DNA from: Nomia melanderi
Lineage: Eukaryota > Arthropoda > Insecta > Hymenoptera > Halictidae
Assembly: GCF_051020985.1 (NCBI RefSeq)
Contig: NW_027475140.1
Span: forward strand, 2,046,001 to 2,110,000
Reading direction: 5' to 3'
Length of the DNA stretch: 64,000 bases
Shown here: positions 13,349 to 25,690 of the stretch, in pieces
How the letters are laid out: the number at the start of each line of letters is the position of its first letter
How positions within the stretch are numbered: position 1 is the stretch's first letter
Made by a program: the position numbers and the translations under genes
Notes under the pieces: generated by a model
Seen by the model: the letters and a program-made list of their open reading frames with translations, nothing else
Databases searched by the model: none
Told to the model about the DNA's origin: nothing

Positions 13349-16300
13349 CACCCGAGATATCACCAGATATATATTGGATTTTTCACTGACCCTGAGTGTC
13401 CTGCCCCATAAGACGGTGGTTTTCTCGGCCCCTGGTGTTCCGAGGTCGTTCCCGCTGCACAGATTCATGCGCCAGGGCCTCCTACAGACAATGCACTTTG
13501 ATTTATTGCGCTATCTCTAATAGCACGCGAGATATCACCAGATATATATTGGATTTTCCCGTGACCCTGAGTGTCCGGCCCCATGAGACTGTGGTTTTCT
13601 CGGCCCCTGGTGGTCCGAGGTCGCTCCCGTTGTACAGATTCATGCGCCAGGGCCTCCTGCAGATAATTCACTTTGGTTTATTGCGCTATCTCTAATAGCA
13701 CCCGAGATATCACCAGATATATATTGGGTTTTCACCTGACCCTGAGTGTCCGGCCCCATGAGACTGAGGTTTTCTCGGCCCCTGGTGGTCCGAGGTCGTT
13801 CCCGCTGGCCAGATTCATGCGCCTGGGCCTCCTACAGACAATGCACTTTGATTTATTGCGCTATCTCAAATAGCACCCGAGATATCACCAGATATATATT
13901 GGATTTTACCCTGAACCTGAGTGTGCGGCCCCATGAGACTGTGGTTTTCTCGGCCCCTGGTGGTCCGAGGTCGTTCCAGCTGGCCAGATTTATTCGCCTG
14001 GGCCTCCTACAGACAATGCACTTTGATTTATTGCGCTATCTGTAATAGCACCCGAGATATCACCAGATATATATTGGATTTTTCCCTGACCCTGAGTGTC
14101 CGGCCCCATGAGACGGTGGTTTACTCGGCCCCTGGTGGTCGGAGGTCGTTCCTGCTGGCCAGATTCATGCGCCAGGGCCTCCTACAGACAATGCACTTTG
14201 GTTTATTGCGCTATCTGTAATAGCACCCGAGATATCACCAGATATATGCTGGATTTTTACATGACCTTGGGTGACGGATTCCGAATATCTGTAATTTTCT
14301 CGGCCACTGGTGGTCCGAGGTCGTTCCTGCGGTACAGATTCATTCGCAAGGGCCTCCTACAGACAATGCACTTTGGTTTATTGCGCTATCTGTAATAGCA
14401 CCCGAGATATCACCAGATATATATTGGATTTTCCCCTGACCCTGAGTGTCCGGCCCCATGAGACTGAGGTTTTCTCGGCCCCTGGTGGTCCGAGGTCGTT
14501 CCCGCTGGCCAGATTCATGCGCCTGGGCCTCCTACAGACAATGCACTTTGATTTATTGCGCTATCTCAAATAGCACCCGAGATATCACCAGATATATATT
14601 GGATTTTTCCCTGACCCTGAGTGTCCGGCGCCATGAGACGGTGGTTTTCTTGGCCCCTGGTGGTCCGAGGTCGTTCCCGCTGCACAGATGCATGCGCCAG
14701 GGCCTCCTTCAGATAATTCACTTTGGTTTATTGCGCTATCTCTAGTAGCACCCGAGATAGCACCAGATATATATTGGATTTTCCCCTGACCCTGAGTGTC
14801 CGGACCCATGAGACGGTGGTTTTCTCGGCCCCTGGTGGTCCGAGGTCGTTCCCGCTGCCCAGATTCATGCGCCAGGGCCTCCTACAGACAGTGCACTTTT
14901 GTTTATTGCGCTATCTGTAATAGCAGCCGAGATATCACCAGATATATATTTCATTTTTCCCTGACCCTGAGTGTCCGGCTTCATGAGACGGTGATTTTCT
15001 CGTCCCCTGGTGGTCCGACGTCGTTCCCGCTGCCCAGATTCATGCGCATGGGCCTCCTACAGACAATGCACTTTGGTTTATTGCGCTATCTGTAATAGCA
15101 CCCGAGATATCACCAGATATATATTGGATTTTCCCCTGACCCTGAGTGTCCGGCCCCATGAGACTGAGGTTTTCTCGGCCCCTGGTGGTCCGAGGTCGTT
15201 CCCGCTGGCCAGATTCATGCGCCTGGGCCTCCTACAGACAATGCACTTTGATTTATTGCGCTATCTCAAATAGCACCCGAGATATCACCAGATATATATT
15301 GGATTTTTCCCTGACCCTGAGTGTCCGGCGCCATGAGACGGTGGTTTTCTTGGCCCCTGGTGGTCCGAGGTCGTTCCCGCTGGCCAGATTCATGCGCCTG
15401 GCCCTCCTACAGACAATGCACTTTGGTTTATTGCGCTATCTCTAATAGCACCCGAGATATCACCAGATATATATTGGATTTTCCCCTGAACCTGAGTGTC
15501 CGGCGCCATGAGACGGTGGTTTTCTTGGCCCCTGGTGGTCCGAGGTCGTTCCCGCTGCACAGATGCATTCGCCTGTGCCTCCTACAGACAATGCACTTTG
15601 ATTTATTGCGCTATCTGTAATAGCACCCGAGATATCACCAGATATATTTTGGATTTTCCCCTGTCCCTGAGTGTCCGGCCCCATGAGACTGTGGTTTTCT
15701 CGGCCCCTGGTGGTCCGAGGTCGTTCCCGCTGCACAGATTCATTCGCCTGGGCCTCCTACAGACAATGCACTTTGATTTATTGCGCTATCTCTAATAGCA
15801 CCCGAGATATCACCAGATATTTGCTGGATTTTTACATGACCTTGGGTGACGGATTCCGAATATCTGTAATTTTCTCGGCCACTGGTGGTCCGAGGTCGTT
15901 CCTGCGGTACAGATTCATTCGCAAGAGCCTCCTACAGACAATGCACTTTGGTTTATTGCGCTATCTGTAATAGCACCCGAGATATCACCAGATATATATT
16001 GGATTTTCCCCTGACCCTGAGTGTCCGGCCCCATGAGACTGTGGTTTTCTCGGCCCCTGGTGGTCCGAGGTCGTTCCCGCTGCACAGATTCATTCGCCTG
16101 AGCCTCCTACAGACAATGCACTTTGATTTATTGCGCTATCTGTAATAGCACCCGAGATATCACCAGATATATATTGGATTCTTCCCTGACCCTGAGTGTC
16201 CGGCCCCATGAGACGGTGGTTTTCTCGGCCCCTGGTGGTCCGAGGTCGTTCCCGCTGCACAGATTCATGCGCCGGGGCCTAATACAGACAATGCACTTTG

Positions 16301-19300
16301 ATTTCTTGGGCTATCTGTAATAGCACCCGAGATATCACCAGATATATATTGGATTTTTCCCTGACCCTGAGTGTCCGGCCCCATGAGACGGTGGTTTTCT
16401 CGGCCCCTGGTGGTCCGAGGTCGTTCCCGCTGCACAGATTCATGCGCCGGGGCCTCCTACAGACAATGCACTTTTATTTATTGTTCTATCTGTAATATAA
16501 CCCGAGATATCACCAGAAATATATTGGATTTTTCCCTGACCCTGAGTGTCCGGCCCCATGAGACGGTTGTTGTCTCGGCCCCTGGTGGTCCGAGGTCGTT
16601 CCCGCTGCACAGATTCATGCGCCAGGGTCTCCTACAGACAATGCACTTTGATTTATTGCGCTATTTGTAATAGCACCCGAGATATCACCAGATATATATT
16701 GGATTTTTCACTGACCCTGAGTGTCCGGCCCCATGAGACGGTGGTTTTCTCGGCCCCTGGTGATCCGAGGTCGTTCCCGCTGCACAGATTCATGCGCCGG
16801 GTCCTAATACAGACAATGCACATTCATTTCTTGGGCTATCTGTAATAGCACCCGAGATATCACCAGATATATAATGGATTCTTCCCTGACCCTGAGTGTC
16901 CGGCCCCATGAGACGGTGGTTTTCTCGGCCCCTGGTGGAACGAGGTCGTTCCGGCTGCACAGATTCATGCGCCAGGGCCTCCTACAGACAATTCACTTTG
17001 ATTTATTGCGCTATCTGTAATAGCACCCGAGATATCACCAGATATATGTTGGATTTTTCCCTGACCCTGTGTGTCCGGCTCCATGAGACGGTGATTTTCT
17101 CGGTCCCTGGTGGTCCGAGGTCGTTCCCGCTGCCCAGATTCATGCGCCAGGGCCTCCTACAGACAATGCACTTTGGGTTATTAGGCTATCTGTAATAGCA
17201 CCCGAGATATCACCAGATATATGCTGGATTTTTACATGACCTTGGGTGACGGATAACGAATATCTGTAATTTTCTCGGCCCCTGGTGGTCCGAGGTCGTT
17301 TCCGCTGCACAGATTCATTCGCCTGGGCCTCCTACAGACAATGCACTTTGGTTTATTGCGCTATCTCTAATAGCACCCGAGATATCACCAGATATTTGCT
17401 GGATTTTTACATGACCTTGGGTGACGGATTCCGAATATCTGTAATTTTCTCGGCCACTGGTGGTCCGAGGTCGTTCCTGCGGTACAGATTCATTCGCAAG
17501 AGCCTCCTACAGACAATGCACTTTGGTTTATTGCGCTATCTGTAATAGCACCCGAGATATCACCAGATATATATTGGATTTTCCCCTGACCCTGAGTGTC
17601 CGGCCCCATGAGACTGTGGTTTTCTCGGCCCCTGGTGGTCCGAGGTCGTTCCCTCTGCACAGATTCATGCTCCAGGGCCTCCTACAGACAATGCACATTT
17701 ATTTATTACGCTATCTGTAATAGCACCCGAGATACCACCAGATATATATTGGATCTTTCACTGACCCTGAGTGTCCGGCCCCATGAGACGGTGGTTTTCG
17801 CGGCCCCTGGTGGTTCGAGGTCGTTCCGGCTGCACAGATTCATGCGCCAGGGCGTCCTACAGACAATTCACTTTGATTTATTGCGCTATCTGTAATAGCA
17901 CCCGAGATATCACCAGATATATGTTGGATTTTCCCCTGACCCTGAGTGTCCGGCCCCATGTGTCGGTGGTTTTCTCGGCCCCTGGTGGTCCCACGTCGTT
18001 CCCGCTGCACAGATTCATGCACCAGGGCCTCCTACAAACAATGCACTTTGATTTATTGTTCTATCTGTAATATAACCCGAGATATCACCAGAAATATATT
18101 GGATTTTTCCCTGACCCTGACTGTCCGGCCCCATGAGACGGTGGTTTTCTCGGCCCCTGGTGGTCCGAGGTAGTTCCCGCTGCACAGATTCATGCGCAAG
18201 GTCCTCCTACAGACAATGCACTTTGATTTATTGCGCTATCTGTAATAGCACCCGAGATATAACCTGATATATATTGGATTTTTCACTGACCCTGAGTGTC
18301 CGGCCCCATGAGACGGTGGTGTTCTCGGCCCCTGGTGGTCCGAGGTCGTTCCCGTTGCACAGATTCATGCGCCAGGGCCTCCTGCAGATAATACACTTTG
18401 GTTTATTGCGCTATCTCTAATAGCACCCGAGATATCACCAGATATATATTGGATTTTCCCCTGACCCTGAGTGTCCGGCCCCATGAGACTGTGGTTTTCT
18501 CGGCCCCTGGTGGTCCGAGGTCGTTCCCGCTGCACAGATTCATGCGCCAGGGCCTCCTACAGACAATGCACTTTCATTTATTGCGCTATCTGTAATAGCA
18601 CCCGAGATATCACCAGATATATATTGGATTTTTCACTGACCCTGAGTGTCCGGCCCCATGAGACGGTGGTTTTCTCGGCCCCTGGTGATCCTAGGTCGTT
18701 CCCGCTGCACAGATTCATGCGCCGGGTCCTAATACAGACAATGCACTTTGATTTATTGTGCTATCTGTAATATAACCCGAGATATCACCAGATATATGTT
18801 GGATTTTCCCCTAACCCTGAGTGTCCGGCCCCATGAGACTGTGGTTTTCTCGGCCCCTGGTGGTCCGAGGTCGTTCCCGCTGCACAGATTCATGCGCCAG
18901 GGCCTCCTACAGACAATGCACATTTATTTATTACGCTATCTGTAATAGCACCCGAGATACCACCAGATATATATTGGATCTTTCACTGACCCTGAGTGTC
19001 CGGCCCCATGTGACGGTGGTTTTCGCGGCCCCTGGTGGTTCGAGGTCGTTCCGGCTGCACAGATTCATGCGCCAGGGCCTCCTACAGACAATTCACTTTG
19101 ATTTATTGCGCTATCTGTAATAGCACCCGAGATATCACCAAATATATATTGGTTTTTCCCCTGACCCTGAGTGTCCGGCCCCATGAGACTGTGGTTTTCT
19201 CGGCCCCTGGTGGTCAGAGGTCGTTCCCGCTGCACAGATGCATGCGCCAGGGCCTCCTGCAGATAAGTCACTTTGATTTATCGCGCTATCTCTAATAGCA

Positions 19301-19823
19301 CCCGAGATATCACCAGATATATATTGGATTTTTCCCCGACGCAGAGTGTCCGGCCCCATGAGACGGTGCTTTTCTCGGCCCCTGGTGGTCAGAGGTCGTT
19401 CCCGCTGCACAGATTCATGCGCCAGGGCCTCCTACAGATAATGCACTTTGATTTATTGCGCTATCTGTAATTGCACCCGAGATATAACCAGATATATGTT
19501 GGATTTTTCCCCGACCCTGAGTGTCCGGCCCCATGAGACTGTGGTTTTCTCTGCCCCCGGTGGTCAGAGGTCGTTCCCGCTGCGCAGATGCATGCGCCAG
19601 GGCCTCCTGCAGATAATTCACTTTGGTTTATTGCGCTATCTCTAATAGCACCCGAGATATCACCAGATATATATTGTATTTTCCCTTGACCCTGAGTGTC
19701 CTGGCCCATAAGACTGTGGTTTTCTCTGCACCTGGCGGTCAGAGATCGTTCCCGCCTCACAGATTCATGCGCCAGTGCCTCCTACAGACAATGCACTTTG
19801 GTTTATTGCGTTATCTCCAATCG
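13349..19823 (+). repeat. 37-monomer HOR, copy 2 (6,475 bp)
   Basis: This is the second tandem copy of 6,874-13,348. Reading both by eye I found only three substitutions in 6,475 bp: near 9,013/15,488 (ctgaccctga against ctgaacctga), near 9,979/16,454 (ggccgcctac against ggcctcctac) and near 10,561/17,036 (gatataacc against gatatcacc). The match runs on to about 19,858, where tttttcactgacc becomes tttttccctgacc. A full alignment was not possible, so the count is a minimum. Such identity implies a very recent duplication or an assembly duplication. Confidence 0.95.
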
Positions 19824-21595
19824 CACCCGAGATATCACCAGATATATATTGGATTTTTCCCTGACCATGACAGTCCGGCCCCATGAGACGGTGATTTTCT
19901 CGGCCCCTGGTGGTCCGAGGTCGATCCCGGTGCACAGATTCATTCGCCTGGGCCTCCTACAGACAATGCACTTTGGTTTATTGCGCTATCTCTAATAGCA
20001 CCCGAGATATCACCAGATATAAATTGGATTTTTCCCTGACCCTGAGTGTCCGACCCCGTGAGACTGTGGTTTTCTCGGCCCCTGGTGGTCCGAGGTACTT
20101 CCCGCTGCACAGATTCATGCGCAAGGTCCTCCTACAGACAATGCACTTTGATTTATTGCGCTATCTGTAATAGCACTCGAGATATAACCAGATATATATT
20201 GGATTTTTCACTGACCCGGAGTGTCCGGCCCAATGAGACGGTGGTTTTCTCTGCCCCTGGTGGTCCGAGGTCGTTCCCGTTGCACAGATTCATGCGCCAG
20301 GGCCTCCTGCAAATAATACACTTTGGTTTATTGCGCTATCTCTAATAGCACCCGAGATATCACTAGATATATATTGGATTTTCCCCTGGCCCTGAGTGTC
20401 CGGCCCCATGAGACTGTGGTTTTCTCGGCCCCTGGTGGTACGAGGTCGTTCCCGCTGCACAGATTCATGCGCCAGGGCCTCCTACAGACAATGCACTTTG
20501 ATTTATTGCGCTATCTGTAATAGCACCCGAGATATCACCAGAAATATATTGGATTTTTCCCTGACCCTGAGTGTCCGGCCCCATGAGACGGTTGTTGTCT
20601 CGGCCCCTGGTGGTCCGAGGTCGTTCCCGCTGCACAGATTCATGCGCCAGGGCCTCCTGCAGATATTTCACTTTGGTTTATTGCGCTATCTCTAATAGCA
20701 CCCGAGATATCACCAGATATATATTGGATTTTACCCTGACCCTGAGTGTCCGGCCCCATGAGACTGTGGTTTTCTCGGCCCCTGGTGGTCCGAGGTCGTT
20801 CCCGCTGCACAGATGCATGCGCGAGGGCCTCCTGCAGATAAGTCACTTTGATTTATCGCGCTATCTCTAATAGCACCCGAGATATCACCAGATATATATT
20901 GGATTTTTCCCCGACCCAGAGTGTCCGGCCCCATGAGACGGTGGTTTTCTCGGCCCCTGGTGGTCAGAGGTCGTTCCCGCTGCACAGATTCATGCGCCAG
21001 GGCCTCCTACAGATAATGCACTTTGATTTATTGCGCTATCTGTAATAGCACCCGAGATATCACCAGATATATGTTGGATTTTTCCATGACCCTGAGTGTC
21101 CGGCCCCATGAGACGGTGGTTTTCTCGGCCCCTGGTGGTCCGAGGTCGTTCCCGCTGCACAGATTCATGCGCCGGGGCCTAATACAGACAATGCACTTTG
21201 ATTTATTGCGCTATCTGTAATAGCACCCGAGATAACACCAGATATATATTGGATTTTCGCCTGACCCTGAGTGTCCGGCCCCATGAGACTGTGGTTTTCT
21301 CGGCCCCTAGTGGTCCGAGGTCGTTCCCGCTGCACAGATTCATGCGCCAGGGCCTTCTACAGACAACGCACTTTGATTTATTGCGCTATCTGTAATAGCA
21401 CCCGAGATATCACCAGATATATATTGGATTTTCCCCTGACCCTGAGTGTCCGGCCCCATGAGACGGTGGTTTTCTCGGCCCCTGGTCGTCCTAGGTCGTT
21501 CCCGCTGCACAGATGCATGCGCCAGGGCCTCCTGCAGATAATTCCCTTTGGCTTATTGCGCTATCTCTAATAGCACCCGAGATAACACCAGATAT

Positions 21596-21640
21596 ATGCT
21601 GGATTTTTACATGACCCTGAGTGTCCGGACCCATGAGACT
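21596..21640 (+). repeat. Hybrid monomer: B-variant left, ordinary right
   Basis: The segment starts with the B-variant text tgctggatttttacatgacc and then continues with the ordinary cctgagtgtccggacccatg. The switch point is at the shared word atgacc. This looks like an exchange or gene conversion between the two monomer types within the AT-rich half of the repeat. Confidence 0.75.
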
Positions 21641-21925
21641 GTGGTTTTCTCGGCCCCTGGTGGTCCGAGGTCGTTCCCGCTGGCCAGATGCATGCGCCAG
21701 GGTCTCCTACAGACCATGCACTTTGATTTATTGCGCTATCTGTAATAGCACCCGAGATATCGCCAGATATATATTGGATTTTCCCCTGAGCCTGAGTGTC
21801 CGGCCCCGTTAGACGGTGATTTTCTCGGCCCCTGGTGGTCCGAGGTCGTTCCCGCTGCCCAGATTCATGCGCCAGGGCCTCCTACAGACAGTGCACTTTG
21901 ATTTATTGCGCTATCTGTAATAGCA

Positions 21926-21995
21926 CCCGAGAAGGCTCCATATATATGCTGGATTTTTACATGACTTTGGGTGGCGGATACCGAAAATCTGTAAT
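21926..21995 (+). repeat. Most diverged B-variant monomer
   Basis: The usual cccgagatatcaccag is replaced by cccgagaaggctccat, so the EcoRV site is lost. The segment then reads tatatgctggatttttacat, followed by a form of the B-variant with ggtggcggataccgaaaatc. It carries more private changes than any other B-variant copy and may be an early branch. Length is conserved at one monomer. Confidence 0.75.
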
Positions 21996-22109
21996 TTTCT
22001 CGGCCCCTGGTGGTCCGACGTCGTTCCCGCTGCACAGAATCATGCGCCAGGGCCTCCTACAGACAATGCACTTTGATTTATTGCGCTATCTGTAATAGCA
22101 CCCGAGATA

Positions 22110-22850
22110 TCACCAGATATATATTGGATTTTCCCCTGACCCTGAGTGGCCGGCCCCATGAGACGGTGGTCTTCTCGGCCCCTGGTGGTCCAAGGTCGTT
22201 CCCGCTGCCCAGATTCATGCGCCACGGCCTCCTACAGACAATGCACTTTGATTTATTGCGCTATCTGTAATAGCACCCGAGATATCACCAGATATATATT
22301 GGATATTTCCCTCACCCTGAGTGTCCAGCCCCATGAGACGGTGGTTTTCTCGGCCCCTGGTGGACCGAGGTCATTCCCGCTGCACAGATTCATGCGCGAG
22401 GGCCTCCTGCAGATAATTCACTTTGGTTTATTGCGCTATCTCTAATAGCACCTGAGATATCACCAGATATATATTGGATTTTCCCCTGACTCTGGGTGTC
22501 CGGCCCCATGAGACGGTGGTTTTCTCGGCCCCAGGTGGTCCGAGGACGCTCCCGCTTTCCAGATTCAGGCGCCAGGGCCTCCTGCAGATAACTCACTTGG
22601 TTTATTGCGCTATCTCTAATAGCACCCGAGATATCACCAGATATATGCTGGATTTTTACATGACCTAGGGTGACGGATTCCGAATATCAGTAATTTTCTC
22701 GGCCCCTGTTGGTCCGAGGTCGTTCCTGCTGCACAGATTCATTCGCCAGTGCCTCCTACAGACAATGCACTTTGATTTATTGCGCTATCTGTAATAGCAC
22801 CCGAGATATCACCAGATATATATTGGATTTTCCCCTGACCCTCAGCGTCC
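22110..22850 (+). repeat. Block shared with 24,384-25,124, copy 1
   Basis: About 740 bp matches a later block at an offset of 2,274 bp. Shared markers are ctgagtggccggccc, ggtggtcttctcgg, ggatatttccctcaccctg, gtgtccagcccc, catgcgcgaggg, a 1-bp deletion in cacttggtttattg near 22,596 and a B-variant with gacctagggtgacgg near 22,660. A difference is ggtccaaggtcg here against ggtccgaggtcg in the second block. Between the two blocks lie other monomers. Confidence 0.85.
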
Positions 22851-24383
22851 GGCCCCATGAGACGGTGGTTTTCTCGGACCCTGATGGTCCAAGGTCGTTC
22901 CCGCTGCCCAGATTCATGCGCCACGGCTTCCTTCTGACAATGCACTTTGATTTATTGCGCTATCTGTAATAGCACCCGAGATGTCCCCAGATATATATTG
23001 GATATTTCCCTCACCCTGAGTGTCCAGCCCCATGAGACGGTGGTTTTCTCGGCCCCTGGTGGACCGAGGTCGTTCCCGCTGCACAGATTCATGCGCCAGG
23101 GCCTCCTGCAGATAATTCACTTTGGTTTATTGCGCTATTTCTAATAGCGCCCGAGATATCACCAGATATATATTGGATTTTTCCCTGACCCTGAGTGTCC
23201 GGCCCCATGAGACTGCGGTTTTCTCGGCCCCTGGTGGTCCGAGGTCGTTCCCGCTGCACACATTCATGCGCCAGGGCCTCCTGCAGATAATTCACTTTGA
23301 TTTATCGCGCTATCTCTAATAGCACCCGAGATATCACCAGATATATGCTGGATTTTTACATGACCTTGGGTGACGGATTCCGAATATCTGTAATTTTCTC
23401 GGCCACTGGTGGTCCGAGGTCATTCCTGCTGCACAGATTCATTCGCCAGTGCCTCCTACAGACAATGCACTTTGATTTATTGCGCTATCCGTAATAGCAC
23501 CCGAGATATCACCAGATATATATTGGATTTTCCCCTGACCCTGAGTGTCCGGCCCCATGAGACTGTGGTTTTCTCGGCCCCTGGTGGACCGAGGTCGTTC
23601 CCGCTGCACAGATTCATTCGCCAGTGCCTCCTACAGACAATGCACTTTGATTTATTGCGCTATCCGAAATAGCACCCGAGATATCACCAGATATATATTG
23701 GATTTTCCCCTGACCCTGAGTGTCCGGCCCCATGAGACTGTGGTTTTCTTGGACCCTAGTGGTCCGAGGTCGTTCCCGCTGCACAGATTCATGCGCCAGG
23801 GCCTCCTACAGACAACGCACCTTGATTTATTGCGCTATCTGTAATAGCACCCGAGATATCACCAGATATATATTGGATTTTCCCCTGACCCTGAGTGTCC
23901 GGCCCCATGAGACGGTGGTTTTCTCGGACCCTGGTGGTCCGAGGTCGTTCCCGCTGCACAGATTCATGCGCCAGGGCCTCCTACAGACAACGCACTTTGA
24001 TTTATTGCGCTATCTGTAATAGCACCCGAGATATCACCAGATATATATTGGATTTTCCCCTGACCCTGAGTGTCCGGCCCCATGAGACTGTGGTTTTCTC
24101 GGCCCCTAGTAGTCCGAGGTCGTTCCCGCTGCACACATTCATGCGCCAGAGCCTCCTACAGACAACGCACTTTGATTTATTGCGCTATCTGTAATAGCAC
24201 CCGAGATATCACCAGATATATATTGGATTTTCCCCTGACCCTGAGTGTCCGGCCCCATGAGACGGTGGTTTTCTCGGCCCCTGGTGGTCCTAGGTCGTTC
24301 CCGCTGCACAGATGCATGCGCCAGGGCCTCCTGCAGATAATTCCCTTTGGCTTATTGCGCTATCTCTAATAGCATCCGAGATA
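22851..24383 (+). repeat. Monomers between the two 2,274-offset blocks
   Basis: About nine monomers lie here. From about 23,500 to 24,220 successive monomers are very alike: all have the ttttcccctgaccc core, and three in a row (near 23,815, 23,990 and 24,165) have the rare caacgcac word. This is amplification at the level of single 175-bp units. A B-variant with a nearby attcattcgccagtgcc form lies at 23,344-23,450. Confidence 0.8.
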
Positions 24384-25124
24384 TCACCAGATATATATTG
24401 GATTTTCCCCTGACCCTGAGTGGCCGGCCCCATGAGACGGTGGTCTTCTCGGCCCCTGGTGGTCCGAGGTCGTTCCCGCTGCCCAGATTCATGCGCCACG
24501 GCCTCCTACAGACAATGCACTTTGATTTATTGCGCTATCTGTAATAGCACCCGAGATATCACCAGATATATATTGGATATTTCCCTCACCCTGAGTGTCC
24601 AGCCCCATGAGACGGTGGTTTTCTCGGCCCCTGGTGGACCGAGGTCATTCCCGCTGCACAGATTCATGCGCGAGGGCCTCCTGCAGATAATTCACTTTGG
24701 TTTATTGCGCTATCTCTAATAGCACCTGAGATATCACCAGATATATATTGGATTTTCCCCTGACTCTGGGTGTCCGGCCCCATGAGACGGTGGTTTTCTC
24801 GGCCCCAGGTGGTCCGAGGACGCTCCCGCTTCCCAGATTCAGGCGCCAGGGCCTCCTGCAGATAACTCACTTGGTTTATTGCGCTATCTCTAATAGCACC
24901 CGAGATATCACCAGATATATGCTGGATTTTTACATGACCTAGGGTGACGGATTCCGAATATCAGTAATTTTCTCGGCCCCTGTTTGTCCGAGGTCGTTCC
25001 TGCTGCACAGATTCATTCGCCAGTGCCTCCTACAGACAATGCACTTTGATTTATTGCGCTATCTGTAATAGCACCCGAGATATCACCAGATATATATTGG
25101 ATTTTCCCCTGACCCTGAGTGTCC
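24384..25124 (+). repeat. Block shared with 22,110-22,850, copy 2
   Basis: This repeats the earlier block at an offset of about 2,274 bp (13 monomers minus 1 base), including the cacttggtttattg deletion near 24,870 and the gacctagggtgacgg B-variant near 24,935. It ends in a monomer that begins the next shared block (24,900-25,690). Confidence 0.85.
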
Positions 25125-25690
25125 GGCCCCATGAGACGGTGGTTTTCTCGGACCCTGGTGGTCCGAGGTAGTTCCCGCTGGCCAGATTCATGCGACAGGG
25201 CCTCCTACAGACAATTCATTTTGATTTTTTGCGCTATCTCTAATAGCACCCGAGATATCACCAGATATATATTGGATTTTTCCCCGACCCTGAGTGTCCG
25301 GCCCCATGAGACGGTTGTTTTCTCGGCCGCTGGTGGTCCGAGATCGTTCCCGCTGCCCAGATTCATGCGCCACGGCCTCCTACAGACAATGCACTTTGAT
25401 TTATTGCGCTATCTGTGATAGCACCCGAGATATCACCAGATATATATTGGATATTTCCCTCACCCTGAGTGTCCAGCCCCATGAGACGGTGGTTTTCTCG
25501 GCCCCTGGTGGTCCGTGGTCGTTCCCGCTGCACAGATTCATGCGCCAGGGCCTCCTGCAGATAATTCACTCTCGCTTATTGCTCTATCTCTAATAGCACC
25601 CGAGATATCACCAGATATATATTGGATTTTTCCCTTACCCTGAGTGTCCGGCCCCATGAGACGGCGGTTTTCTCGGCCCCTGGTGGTCCT
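24900..25690 (+). repeat. Block shared with 27,525-28,315, copy 1
   Basis: About 790 bp recurs at an offset of 2,625 bp (15 monomers). Markers are ctcggaccctggtgg, gaggtagttcccgctggcc, catgcgacagg, gattttttgcgctatc, gttgttttctcggccgctgg, the ctgtgatagc variant near 25,417, and ggtccgtggtcgttcc. The two copies differ at scattered sites, for example gacagggcctcc against gacaggtcctcc. Confidence 0.85.

Larger units (their letters stand above)
19824..22109 (+). repeat. Irregular monomers right of the 37-mer
   Basis: About 13 monomers have no common HOR period. Variants of both clans are mixed: gatgcatgcgc forms near 20,813 and 21,513, ggggcctaatacag near 21,174, and the first caacgcac form near 21,365. 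One hybrid monomer (21,596) and the most diverged B-variant (21,926) are listed separately. There is no gene or foreign insertion. Confidence 0.8.

Noticed and set aside
21949..22000. Insertion of foreign DNA at the divergent variant
   Set aside because: The segment has the same length as the normal one and keeps the flanking words in place, so it is a substituted monomer and not an insertion.
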